Assembly: GCF_002113125.1 (NCBI RefSeq)
Contig: NZ_NEJP01000002.1
Location: 248,001 to 312,000, forward strand
Direction of reading: 5' to 3'
Length of the DNA: 64,000 nt
Origin: Pseudomonas sp. B20(2017)
Lineage (GTDB): Bacteria > Pseudomonadota > Gammaproteobacteria > Pseudomonadales > Pseudomonadaceae
Part shown: positions 47,288 through 54,853 of the stretch, in pieces
How the letters are laid out: every line of letters starts with the position of its first letter
Numbering within the stretch: position 1 is the stretch's first letter
Notes under the pieces: generated by a model
Databases searched by the model: none
Told to the model about the DNA's origin: nothing
Seen by the model: only the letters and a program-made list of their open reading frames with translations
Program-made: the position numbers and the translations under genes

Positions 47288-48283
47288 TTAAAGCAGCCCT
47301 TCACTCTCGGGCAATTCATATTCAGCCAACGCTTTTGAACCGGTGGTTTTCCCCGGTTTACTCAATGTCGGCTCTTTCTCCAGGCATTCCACAAGATAGT
47401 CGATGAACACCCGCAACTTCGGCGGCAGATAGCGCGTCGGCGAATGCAGCAACCACAATCCGCCGTGGTACGACGCCAGGAATGTCCAGTCCGGCAGCAC
47501 CTGCACGATCAGCCCCTGCTCCAGGGCATAACGCGCGGTGAAATACGGCAAGCTGCCAATACCGATGTGCTGCAACACCGCGCCCAGACGCACGCCGGTG
47601 TGATTGGCGGCATAGCGCCCGCGCACGCCGACGGTGACGGCTTTCGTGCCTTTCTTGAATTTCCAGCGCGCATCGCTCGGGGTTTCGCCCAGATAGATGC
47701 AACTGTGATTGAGCAAGTCATGGGGATGCGTCGGTGTGCCATGTTCGGCCAGGTATTGCGGCGTCGCGCAGAGCAAATGGTCGATGGTCAGCAACTGTCG
47801 CCCGACCAGTCCGGCCGGCGGCCGCTCCGTAATACGAATCGCCAGGTCGACATGGTCGTCGATCAAGTCCACCTGGCGGTCTTCCAGCAACAACTCCACA
47901 TCAACCTTAGGATAGCGCCGCAGAAATTCCGGCATGTGCGGATGAATCACGAAGCGCCCCACCGCTTTCGGCACGCTGACCCGCACCAGACCTTCGGCTT
48001 CGTGGGTGAACTGGCCGCTGATCTCCATCACCGACTTCGCCGCGCTGACCATTTCCTGGCAGCGCTTGAACACCTCTTCCCCGCCATCGCTCAAGCGCAG
48101 TTTGCGCGTGGTGCGTTGCAGCAGCCGCGTGGCCAGCGCCTTCTCCAGCCGGGAAATGCTGCGGCTGACCGCCGACGGCGATGAGCCCAATTGGCGAGCG
48201 GCTTCGGAGAAGCTGCCGGTCTCGACGACCTTGACGAAAATCGCCATTTCACCGAGCAGCGGCAGTGGGAGATTTATGCTCAC
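47288..48283 (-). CDS. LysR family transcriptional regulator
   Basis: The 331-aa protein has the N-terminal LysR helix-turn-helix (MAIFVKVVETGSFSEAARQLGSSPSAVSRSISRLEKAL) and a C-terminal periplasmic-binding-like effector domain with SVPKAVGRFVIHPHMPEFLRRYP. It is divergent from the AlaX gene with 90 bp between the starts, the usual layout for a LysR regulator and its target operon. The AT-rich gap contains candidate T-N11-A boxes. The effector could be the amino acid handled by the neighbouring genes (inference). Confidence 0.9.
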   Translation of the reverse strand: MSINLPLPLLGEMAIFVKVVETGSFSEAARQLGSSPSAVSRSISRLEKALATRLLQRTTRKLRLSDGGEEVFKRCQEMVSAAKSVMEISGQFTHEAEGLVRVSVPKAVGRFVIHPHMPEFLRRYPKVDVELLLEDRQVDLIDDHVDLAIRITERPPAGLVGRQLLTIDHLLCATPQYLAEHGTPTHPHDLLNHSCIYLGETPSDARWKFKKGTKAVTVGVRGRYAANHTGVRLGAVLQHIGIGSLPYFTARYALEQGLIVQVLPDWTFLASYHGGLWLLHSPTRYLPPKLRVFIDYLVECLEKEPTLSKPGKTTGSKALAEYELPESEGLL

Positions 48284-48373
48284 AGCGCAACAGTCCTTTG
48301 ATGTTTGAACGGATTATCACGTTATTGCACGATTCATATAATTAAAAAAGAAACTTTAATAAGGGCATGGAAT

Positions 48374-49000
48374 ATGACGCTTCGCCTCTTTTTCCATAGT
48401 GATGACCTCAAGGCCAATGTGGAAGTCCTCGACTGCACGCCCCACGAGAACGAATTCGCCGTTGTGTTGCGCGCCACGCTTTTTCATCCCCAGGGCGGTG
48501 GCCAACCCTGTGATACCGGCTGGATTGGCGACAGCCAGGTGCTGCGGGTCGTCCAGGAACCGGACCGGATCATTCATTTCGTCGATCAACCGGTGCCGCT
48601 GGGCATGACCCAGATTCGCGTCGACGAAGATCGTCGCCGCTTCAACACCCGCATGCACTCTGCCGGGCATTTGATCGGCCACTTTGTCCAGGCCATGGGC
48701 TGGATGCCGATCAAGGCCCACCACTGGCCGGACGAGGGCCGGGTGCAGTTCAAACCCGGTGATTCTGCCCAGGAAGTCGATGCACAAATCGTTCAATACG
48801 GCATCGGCCAGTGGATCGAGCACGATCTGCCACGCCTGACGTCCCTGCGCGAAGGCGCGCGGGAAATCGGTTTCGGTGAACTGCCAGCCTATGGCTGCGG
48901 TGGCACCCATGTACGCAGCCTGAAGGATCTGGGCACAGTCACGATCGCGTCCCTTTCGCAGAAGAAAGGCACGCTGTCCGTCCACTACAGCGTGGATTGA
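48374..49000 (+). CDS. AlaX-M type alanyl-tRNA editing protein
   Basis: The 208-aa protein matches the stand-alone editing domain of AlaRS: glycine-rich motif FHPQGGGQPCDTG (residues 38-49), zinc motif HSAGH (His95, His99) and CGGTH (Cys175, His179). The glycine motif and length make it AlaX-M rather than AlaX-S. AlaX hydrolyses Ser- or Gly-mischarged tRNA-Ala in trans. I took the ATG at 48374, 8 nt after AAGGG. It is the first gene of a rightward group with a 2OG oxygenase and a LysE exporter, which suggests a specialised editing role against a modified amino acid. Confidence 0.88.
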   Translation: MTLRLFFHSDDLKANVEVLDCTPHENEFAVVLRATLFHPQGGGQPCDTGWIGDSQVLRVVQEPDRIIHFVDQPVPLGMTQIRVDEDRRRFNTRMHSAGHLIGHFVQAMGWMPIKAHHWPDEGRVQFKPGDSAQEVDAQIVQYGIGQWIEHDLPRLTSLREGAREIGFGELPAYGCGGTHVRSLKDLGTVTIASLSQKKGTLSVHYSVD

Positions 49001-49006
49001 GGATTT

Positions 49007-49060
49007 CGGACGCTGCCAGATGCAGCGTCCGACGCCGGGGGAACCGCATTCGCCGGTTCC
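49007..49060 (+). other. two strong hairpins between AlaX and oxygenase genes
   Basis: CGGACGCTGC-CAGAT-GCAGCGTCCG (49007-49031) is a perfect 10-bp hairpin directly after the AlaX stop. GGAACCG-CATTCGC-CGGTTCC (49040-49060) is a second one. Neither has a T-run. They could be RNA stability or processing elements or an attenuator that separates expression of AlaX from the oxygenase-exporter pair. Confidence 0.7.
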
Positions 49061-49090
49061 GTTGACTATTCGATAGATGGACCTGACACC

Positions 49091-49861
49091 ATGATGCTTG
49101 ACGTCGAGCGTCTCGATGAGACGTGCATAAAAAAACTGGCCAACGAAGAAGTCCTCGCCATCCGCGTCAAAGGTTTTCTGCCCCAGGCGCAGGCGATCCG
49201 GATTGGCGACAAGATCCTCGCCCCCGGCTTCGAGGGCTACATCAACGCGCCCAGCATCGGTCGCATCGGCATGGCGTTCTACGAGGCGGAGAACCAGCCC
49301 CTGCTGATCGAAGACTACTTCGAGCGCGCCACCAGCAACATCGCCGAACTGCGTAACCGCTGCGCGCCCTACTCGTCGCCGGTCGACACCCTGCGCTGCA
49401 TGCTCGACGAATCCTGGCCGGCGGGCGCCCACCTGGAAAACCTCTACGGTCGCAAGATGTATGTCGGCCTGTCCCGAGTAGTGAAACCTGGCGTGTGCTT
49501 CCTGGCCCACCACGACATCTTCGCCAAGGACGCGCCGGAGAGTTTTCAGGCCCGTAGTCTGGAGGCGCAGTTCGCCTGCAACGTCTACCTGAACATGCCG
49601 ACCGAGGGCGGCGCGTTGCAGATGTGGGAAGACGACATCTCGCCGGACCGCTTCGACGAAATGCGCGGCGACAGCTACGGCATCGACCCGGCGCTGCTCG
49701 GCCCGCCCGCCCTCGAAGTGCGCCCGGAACCGGGGGATTTCATCATGTTCAATTCGCGTCGCATGCACTCGGTCACGCCGGGCGTGGCCGACCCGCGCTT
49801 GAGCCTTTCGTTTTTTGTCGGCTATCGCGGCAATGCTTCACCCCTGACTTTCTGGAGCTGA
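49091..49861 (+). CDS. Fe(II)/2-oxoglutarate-dependent oxygenase
   Basis: The 256-aa protein shows the 2-His-1-carboxylate set of a cupin-type dioxygenase: AHHDIF (His140-x-Asp142), distal His226 in RRMHSVTPG and the 2-oxoglutarate Arg236 in PRLSLSFF. The Asp is kept, so hydroxylation (or desaturation) is expected rather than halogenation. Size and layout recall oxygenases acting on free amino acids, but the substrate cannot be read from the sequence. The exporter gene starts 1 nt after its stop codon. Confidence 0.82.
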   Translation: MMLDVERLDETCIKKLANEEVLAIRVKGFLPQAQAIRIGDKILAPGFEGYINAPSIGRIGMAFYEAENQPLLIEDYFERATSNIAELRNRCAPYSSPVDTLRCMLDESWPAGAHLENLYGRKMYVGLSRVVKPGVCFLAHHDIFAKDAPESFQARSLEAQFACNVYLNMPTEGGALQMWEDDISPDRFDEMRGDSYGIDPALLGPPALEVRPEPGDFIMFNSRRMHSVTPGVADPRLSLSFFVGYRGNASPLTFWS

Positions 49862-49862
49862 A

Positions 49863-50501
49863 ATGACATCGAATTACCTGGGCGAGTTTCTGGCGCTGGC
49901 CACCATCCACTTTCTGGCCGTAGTCGCTCCCGGACCGGACTTCGCCGTGACCATACGCCAGAGTGTGCGTTTCGGCCGCTTGGTCGGCATCTGCACGGCA
50001 TTGGGCATCGGCGCGGGAATTTCCGTGCACGTGCTGTACACCCTGTTGGGCGTCGGCGCCTTGATGCACACCACGCCCTGGCTGCTGACCGTCGCCAAAG
50101 TGGTCGGCGGTGCTTACATACTTTACTTGGGCGTCAGCCTGATCCGCAGCAAACCGAAGACGACAATGGAAGGCGAAAAGACCAGCGACGAACCGCTGGT
50201 CGAGCAATCGCTGTTCAAGGCGTTTTCCACCGGTTTCCTGACCAACGCCACCAACCCCAAGGCCACGCTGTTTTTCCTGGCGATCTTCACCACAATCATC
50301 AGCGCCAGCACGCCGCTGCAAATCCAGGCCCTGTACGGGTTGTGGATGTGCGGGGTGAATGCGCTGTGGTTCGTGATCGTCGCGCTGTTCTTTTCCAGCA
50401 ACAAAGTGCGCGTGCTGTTCATGCGCATGGGGCACTGGTTCGAACGCAGCATGGGGGTGATTCTGATCCTGTTTGCCGGGCGGCTGGTGTTGTCGATGTA
50501 A
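49863..50501 (+). CDS. LysE/RhtB family amino acid exporter
   Basis: The 212-aa protein has six transmembrane helices and the LysE/RhtB signature APGPDFAVTIRQSVRFGR at residues 22-39, with TGFLTNATNPKATLFFLAIF in the second half. The family exports amino acids such as lysine, threonine, homoserine and leucine. The ATG lies 1 nt after the oxygenase stop, so the two are translated together, which suggests that it exports the oxygenase's product or substrate. Confidence 0.9.
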   Translation: MTSNYLGEFLALATIHFLAVVAPGPDFAVTIRQSVRFGRLVGICTALGIGAGISVHVLYTLLGVGALMHTTPWLLTVAKVVGGAYILYLGVSLIRSKPKTTMEGEKTSDEPLVEQSLFKAFSTGFLTNATNPKATLFFLAIFTTIISASTPLQIQALYGLWMCGVNALWFVIVALFFSSNKVRVLFMRMGHWFERSMGVILILFAGRLVLSM

Positions 50502-50514
50502 GCGCATTGATCGG

Positions 50515-50549
50515 AGAAGCCCGATCCAGACGGATTGGACGGGCTTTTT
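50515..50549 (+). terminator. terminator of the AlaX-oxygenase-LysE group
   Basis: AAGCCCG and CGGGCTT arms with a five-T run follow the LysE stop by about 15 nt. Confidence 0.78.
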
Positions 50550-50696
50550 CATTTCTGCGCCGCTTTTGCATTTCTGTGCGACGCGTCCCACTTCGGGGGC
50601 TCCCCTATCACTCGCTGGTGGTGTTAGTTTGCGAAACCGTCTGACGCTTCGATCAGACACCTCCTACTCACTGCCTGCAAAGGAATGCCCTTAGCA

Positions 50697-52436
50697 ATGG
50701 ACTTTTCACTCAAGCAACTGGCCGCGTCGACGCTGATTCTGGCCAGCCTTTCGTCTGTCACACTGCCAGCCCACGCCAACCTTACCGAGCAGCAGAGCGC
50801 GACCATCCTCAAGACATTCAATGAGGCAAAGGTCAGTGATTTCAGAGCATTTCTCGGTGATCTGGCCAAGAACGACCTGAGCAAGGCCGACGATCTGCGT
50901 CCAGCCATCAGCGCTTTCCTCGACAACAAGACGCTGACTGCCGAACAGCAGAACGAAATCCATCGCCTGCTCGGTCTCTACACTCGCGTGAAGTACGGCA
51001 AAGCCGCCCTGGAAACCCTGCGTGAACTGGTGGAAATCCCGACCTTCCGCAAGGACGGTGTCGATCAGCACAACAATCCCGAATTCATCAAGATCGCCGC
51101 CAAGATCAAGGAGCTGGCCGAGTCTTTCGGCTTGAAGTATCGCAACATCGACAACCGCGTTTACGAAATCTCCCTGGACGGCAACGGCAAGGACGTCGTC
51201 GGCATTCATGCACACGCCGACGTGGTGCCGGTAACGCCGGAGAACTGGGTGCTGAAGGACGGCACAAAACTCGACCCGTTCAAGGTCACGCTGATCGGCG
51301 ACCGCATGTACGGCCGCGGCACCGAGGACGATAAAAACGGCATCGTTGTGACGCTGTACGCCATGAAGGTGATCAAGGAAGAGAAGCTGCCACTGGCGCG
51401 CAACTTCAAACTGCTGGTGGACACCACCGAAGAAACCACCGGTGACGCGATTCCCTACTACTTCGAACGCAACCCGACGCCGGAGTACAACCTGGCACTG
51501 GATGGCGGCTATCCCGTAGTGATTGCGGAAAAAGGCTACGGCACCGTCATGGCCAAGTTCGCCAAGCGCAACGCCGAGGGCAAAGGCGCAGAACTCATCT
51601 CGATGACCGGTGGCCTGGCGACCAACCAGATCCCTTCTGTTTCGGTCGTCACGCTGGTGACCGACAAACCCGCCGACCTGGCGGCCAGCCTGCAAAAGGC
51701 CGGCACCGAATACGCCAAACGCAATGGCGGCGATTTCGAAGTGAACGCCAAGGTCGATGGCAAAGACGTCAAACTCACCGTCACCGGTGTTTCTGCGCAT
51801 TCGTCCGAGCCTGAATCCGGCGTCAATCCGGTCGCTCGCATGCTCGACTTCATCCACAGCGTGGATGGCAAGATTGCCTTCAAGCACAACCACATCACCG
51901 ACGCTGCGCACTACGCCGCCGACAACTGGGGCCTGGATTACAAGGGCAGCAAGCTGGGCGTCGGTTTCGCCGATGATTTCATGGGCCCGCTGACCACGTC
52001 CCCGACCTACGTCGGCATGGACGACAAAACCTTCAAACTCGCGGTCAACCTGCGCGTGCCGAAGGGCAAGTCGCCGGAAGTGCTCAAGCGCGAAATCGCC
52101 GACAAACTGGCGGCCTGGAGCAAGAAGACCCATGTCGCGGTCAACTTCGACTATTCGATCGCCGAACCGATGTACCGCAACCCAGAAGGTGAGTGGGTCA
52201 AGGCGCTGCTGGCCGTGGCCACCGAAAACCTGGACATGAAACACGAATTCGGCACCTCGGCCGGCGCCACCTCGGTGCATGAACTGCCGAACGGCGTGCA
52301 ATTCGGCCTGGCGCGACCCGAGGTCAAGTACACCGGTCACACCGATGGCGAATTCAAGACCGTTGACCAGTTCCTGCTGGACCTGCAGATCGTCACCGAA
52401 ATGATGGGACGCATCGGGCAGTTGCCGAAGCTCTGA
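50697..52436 (+). CDS. secreted M20 family dipeptidase
   Basis: From the ATG at 50697 the protein is 579 aa with a signal peptide (MDFSLKQLAASTLILASLSSVTLPAHA, cleavage near residue 27). The ATG 4 codons upstream is too close to AAAGGA. M20 zinc ligands are seen in GIHAHADVVPV, GRGTEDDKNG, TTEETTGDA and the final GHTDGEF. It is a probable periplasmic di-zinc dipeptidase (PepV/carnosinase-like). The gene is preceded by a 195-nt gap and stands alone. Confidence 0.9.
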   Translation: MDFSLKQLAASTLILASLSSVTLPAHANLTEQQSATILKTFNEAKVSDFRAFLGDLAKNDLSKADDLRPAISAFLDNKTLTAEQQNEIHRLLGLYTRVKYGKAALETLRELVEIPTFRKDGVDQHNNPEFIKIAAKIKELAESFGLKYRNIDNRVYEISLDGNGKDVVGIHAHADVVPVTPENWVLKDGTKLDPFKVTLIGDRMYGRGTEDDKNGIVVTLYAMKVIKEEKLPLARNFKLLVDTTEETTGDAIPYYFERNPTPEYNLALDGGYPVVIAEKGYGTVMAKFAKRNAEGKGAELISMTGGLATNQIPSVSVVTLVTDKPADLAASLQKAGTEYAKRNGGDFEVNAKVDGKDVKLTVTGVSAHSSEPESGVNPVARMLDFIHSVDGKIAFKHNHITDAAHYAADNWGLDYKGSKLGVGFADDFMGPLTTSPTYVGMDDKTFKLAVNLRVPKGKSPEVLKREIADKLAAWSKKTHVAVNFDYSIAEPMYRNPEGEWVKALLAVATENLDMKHEFGTSAGATSVHELPNGVQFGLARPEVKYTGHTDGEFKTVDQFLLDLQIVTEMMGRIGQLPKL

Positions 52437-52473
52437 TCACGTACCGGGCTCGCCACATTGGCGGGCCCACAAA

Positions 52474-52496
52474 AAAAGGACCGTGAGGTCCTTTTC
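52474..52496 (+). terminator. dipeptidase gene terminator
   Basis: AAAAGGACC-GTGA-GGTCCTTTTC follows the stop codon by 37 nt and has T residues on the plus strand. Confidence 0.8.
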
Positions 52497-52522
52497 TATT
52501 GCCTGACAAAAACAGCACAAAC

Positions 52523-52555
52523 AAAAACGCCGCTCATCACTGAGCGGCGTTTTTG
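52523..52555 (-). terminator. terminator of the tRNA-Glu/Gly operon
   Basis: AAAAACGCCGCTCA and TGAGCGGCGTTTTT arms lie 7 nt past the 3' end of the last tRNA-Gly on the leftward strand, with a T-run there. Confidence 0.9.
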
Positions 52556-52561
52556 TGAATT

Positions 52562-52637
<76 letters not shown>

Positions 52638-52639
52638 AA

Positions 52640-52715
52640 TGGCGTCCCCTAGGGGACTCGAACCCCTGTTACCGCCGTGAAAGGGCGGTGTCCTAGGCCA
52701 CTAGACGAAGGGGAC
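52640..52715 (-). tRNA. tRNA-Glu (TTC), copy 1
   Basis: The 76-nt leftward sequence begins GTCCCCTTCGTCTAGTGG and ends AGGGGACGCCA with encoded CCA. The anticodon loop CCTTTCACG gives TTC. It is 2 nt from tRNA-Gly copy 1. Confidence 0.98.
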
Positions 52716-52735
52716 ACAGGCTACAACTTTCACTA

Positions 52736-52770
52736 ATAAAAACGCCGCTCTTTGCAAAGCGGCGCTTTTT
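52736..52770 (-). terminator. internal terminator-like hairpin within the tRNA cluster
   Basis: AAAACGCCGCT-CTTTGCAAA-GCGGCG with a T-run on the leftward strand is nearly the same as the terminator at 52523-52555. It lies between the second and the first tRNA pair, so it may limit transcription of copy 1 or be a leftover of a tandem duplication. Confidence 0.78.
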
Positions 52771-52775
52771 GAATT

Positions 52776-52851
<76 letters not shown>

Positions 52852-52854
52852 AAA

Positions 52855-52930
52855 TGGCGTCCCCTAGGGGACTCGAACCCCTGTTACCGCCGTGAAAGGG
52901 CGGTGTCCTAGGCCACTAGACGAAGGGGAC
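52855..52930 (-). tRNA. tRNA-Glu (TTC), copy 2
   Basis: This is identical to copy 1 (anticodon TTC, encoded CCA), 3 nt from tRNA-Gly copy 2. Confidence 0.98.
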
Positions 52931-53034
52931 ACGCTACCCGGAACACATGGTGTGTGTTTCGGTGTCCAGATCCGCCTCCGAAGATTCGGTTCTGGTTTCA
53001 CTCAGCACCGCCCGAAAGCGTTGCTGTTTAAAAT

Positions 53035-53110
<76 letters not shown>

Positions 53111-53112
53111 AT

Positions 53113-53188
53113 TGGCGTCCCCTAGGGGACTCGAACCCCTGTTACCGCCGTGAAAGGGCGGTGTCCTAGGCCACTAGACGAAGGGGAC
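53113..53188 (-). tRNA. tRNA-Glu (TTC), copy 3
   Basis: This is identical to the other copies and is the first gene of the leftward tRNA operon, about 60 nt downstream of the promoter. Confidence 0.98.
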
Positions 53189-53249
53189 ACACTACAACAT
53201 TCACTCCCTGCCGCGTTTCGCTGTGTGCTTTACGCTGCAAGTGGCGCGC

Positions 53250-53278
53250 ATTCTATGGATGGATTGAAAGGTCGTCAA
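53250..53278 (-). promoter_or_regulatory. promoter of the tRNA-Glu/Gly operon
   Basis: Leftward TTGACG and TAGAAT are exactly 17 nt apart and are followed by a GC-rich discriminator (GCGCGCC), the pattern of stable-RNA promoters under stringent control. The remaining 287 nt up to 53565 show no gene, only the 5' region of the next gene. Confidence 0.8.
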
Positions 53279-53565
53279 CCCCCAGATATAAATTTATTTA
53301 AATCAATGACTTCGACCTGCTTTACCGGCCGTTTCCGGCTTTTGCGTCGCCCGACGATTGACGCCTATATTCCGACACTCGCCAAGGCGTTATAGTCCAC
53401 CGCAAAGGTGATGGCAATCTGCACCCCAAGGGCCAGCATTTATATAAGCGGCTCCTTGGCCGATACAGATAACAGCTTCGCCGATCCAAACCCGTCGAGC
53501 GGCGCTAGGCTCCTCCATGCCAAGCCACTACACTCGCACGCGAACCCTATAAAGAGGTCTTACCG

Positions 53566-54336
53566 GTGACACCACTCATGATCACCCTGCTAGTCATAGC
53601 CGGGATCGCAATCTTGATCGCCATTGGCTACATGAACCATGTGGTGGAAAACACCAAACTGGAGAAGGCCCGCACCAAGGTCGAACTCAACGACCGCCTG
53701 CGCCGTTGCGGCGAACTGACCGAAACCTTCCCCGGCCAGTTCATGACCCCGGCCCTCAAGCTGCTGCTGACCCGCCTTGAGCTGAATGTCTGCCAGCGCC
53801 TGCTGAACCTGGAAAAAACCAGCGCCACCACCAAGGCCCGCATCACCGAACTGAGCGCCCTCGTCGCCCAGGGCGAATCGATCCCGGTCAACAACCCACC
53901 GGCGCCGATCCAGACCGAAGCCAAGGCCAAAGACGTTCGCTTCCTCCTCGAAGCCCTCCACGGCCAGATCACCCGTGCCGCCCAGGACGGCTTCCTGCCA
54001 CCGAACGAAGCCAAACACTGGATCCGCGAAGTCCGCCACATCCTTGTGCTGCTGCACATCGAGTTCTTCAACAACCTCGGCCAACACGCCCTCCAGCAAA
54101 ATCAGCCAGGCCAGGCCCGCCTCGCCTTCGAACGCGGCGTGCAATACCTGCGCAAACAGCAGGACCCGCAAATCTACGCCGAACAACTCCAATACCTGGA
54201 AAAACTCCTGGCCCGCGCCAACGCCCAGGTCATGGACAAAATCGCCCCGGTCGAAGGCGAAGAAAACCAACTGACCGCCGGCCTCAAAGATGTCGAAGCC
54301 GATGCAGACTGGAAGAAAAAAGTGATTTACGACTGA
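53566..54336 (+). CDS. conserved membrane-anchored protein of unknown function
   Basis: The 256-aa protein starts at the GTG at 53566, 8 nt after GAGG. One N-terminal transmembrane helix (residues about 4-24, ITLLVIAGIAILIAIGYM) is followed by a long helical, charged cytoplasmic part with coiled-coil-like segments (residues 30-110 and 145-225). It looks like a conserved Pseudomonas protein, but I recognise no family with a known role. It is followed by its own terminator. Confidence 0.82.
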   Translation: MTPLMITLLVIAGIAILIAIGYMNHVVENTKLEKARTKVELNDRLRRCGELTETFPGQFMTPALKLLLTRLELNVCQRLLNLEKTSATTKARITELSALVAQGESIPVNNPPAPIQTEAKAKDVRFLLEALHGQITRAAQDGFLPPNEAKHWIREVRHILVLLHIEFFNNLGQHALQQNQPGQARLAFERGVQYLRKQQDPQIYAEQLQYLEKLLARANAQVMDKIAPVEGEENQLTAGLKDVEADADWKKKVIYD

Positions 54337-54351
54337 GTGTAGTCAAAAAGA

Positions 54352-54376
54352 GAAGCCACCGGAAGGTGGCTTTTTT
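54352..54376 (+). terminator. terminator of the membrane-protein gene
   Basis: AAGCCACC-GGAA-GGTGGCTT followed by six T residues, 15 nt past the stop codon. Confidence 0.92.
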
Positions 54377-54430
54377 ATTGGCTTAAGTTCCGGAGTGAAC
54401 CAGATAACCCTCAGCCGACTGGCAAACCGC

Positions 54431-54456
54431 ATTCGCGAGCAAGCTCGCTCCCACAG
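54431..54456. repeat. single REP element
   Basis: TTCGCGAGCAAGCTCGCTCC with the CACAG tail matches the REP core of the other three REP sites, but here there is only one copy rather than an inverted pair. Confidence 0.88.
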
Positions 54457-54539
54457 AAAGCAAAAGCATCCCGCACCCACTCCTCACCACTCACCACGAT
54501 GAGCGTTAGCTCAAGTACCGCTCTTGAGGTGACGGCCCC

Positions 54540-54853
54540 ATCGGAAGGCTGAGTGGAGGGATTTATCCGGGGGTGGGAGCGCAGCGACCGTGCGGCGCAG
54601 CCGCATGCATCGAGAGGAGGTGCAGCGAAGCAAACCGTAGGCGATGCCCCCGGATCAATCCCGGAACGAAGGAACCCCGAGCCCCAGCGAGGGGCCGAAC
54701 GCCGGGGCCCAGCCTTTTGGTTCCTTTTTGGCGTCTGAAAAAGGGACTCGCCGTAAGGGCGAAACCGCCAGCGGCAGCACCCGAAGCAACGGATATTCAC
54801 ACCAAACAACCAGCAACCTGGTCGGCCCAAAGGCCGCCAAGGTCAAATCCAAA
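54540..54853. repeat. probable dispersed repeat segment, no gene
   Basis: This 300-nt stretch has open frames on both strands, but none has the codon pattern of its neighbours or a ribosome-binding site. From memory, the phrases CCTTTTGGTTCCTTTTTGGC and GAAAAAGGGACTCGCCGTAA recur at many places in P. fluorescens-group genomes. I take it as a dispersed intergenic repeat. It ends next to the chemoreceptor stop codon. Confidence 0.55.

Noticed and set aside
50706..52340. A 544-codon minus-strand frame across the dipeptidase gene
   Set aside because: Shadow frame without motifs; the plus-strand product has a signal peptide and all M20 zinc ligands.
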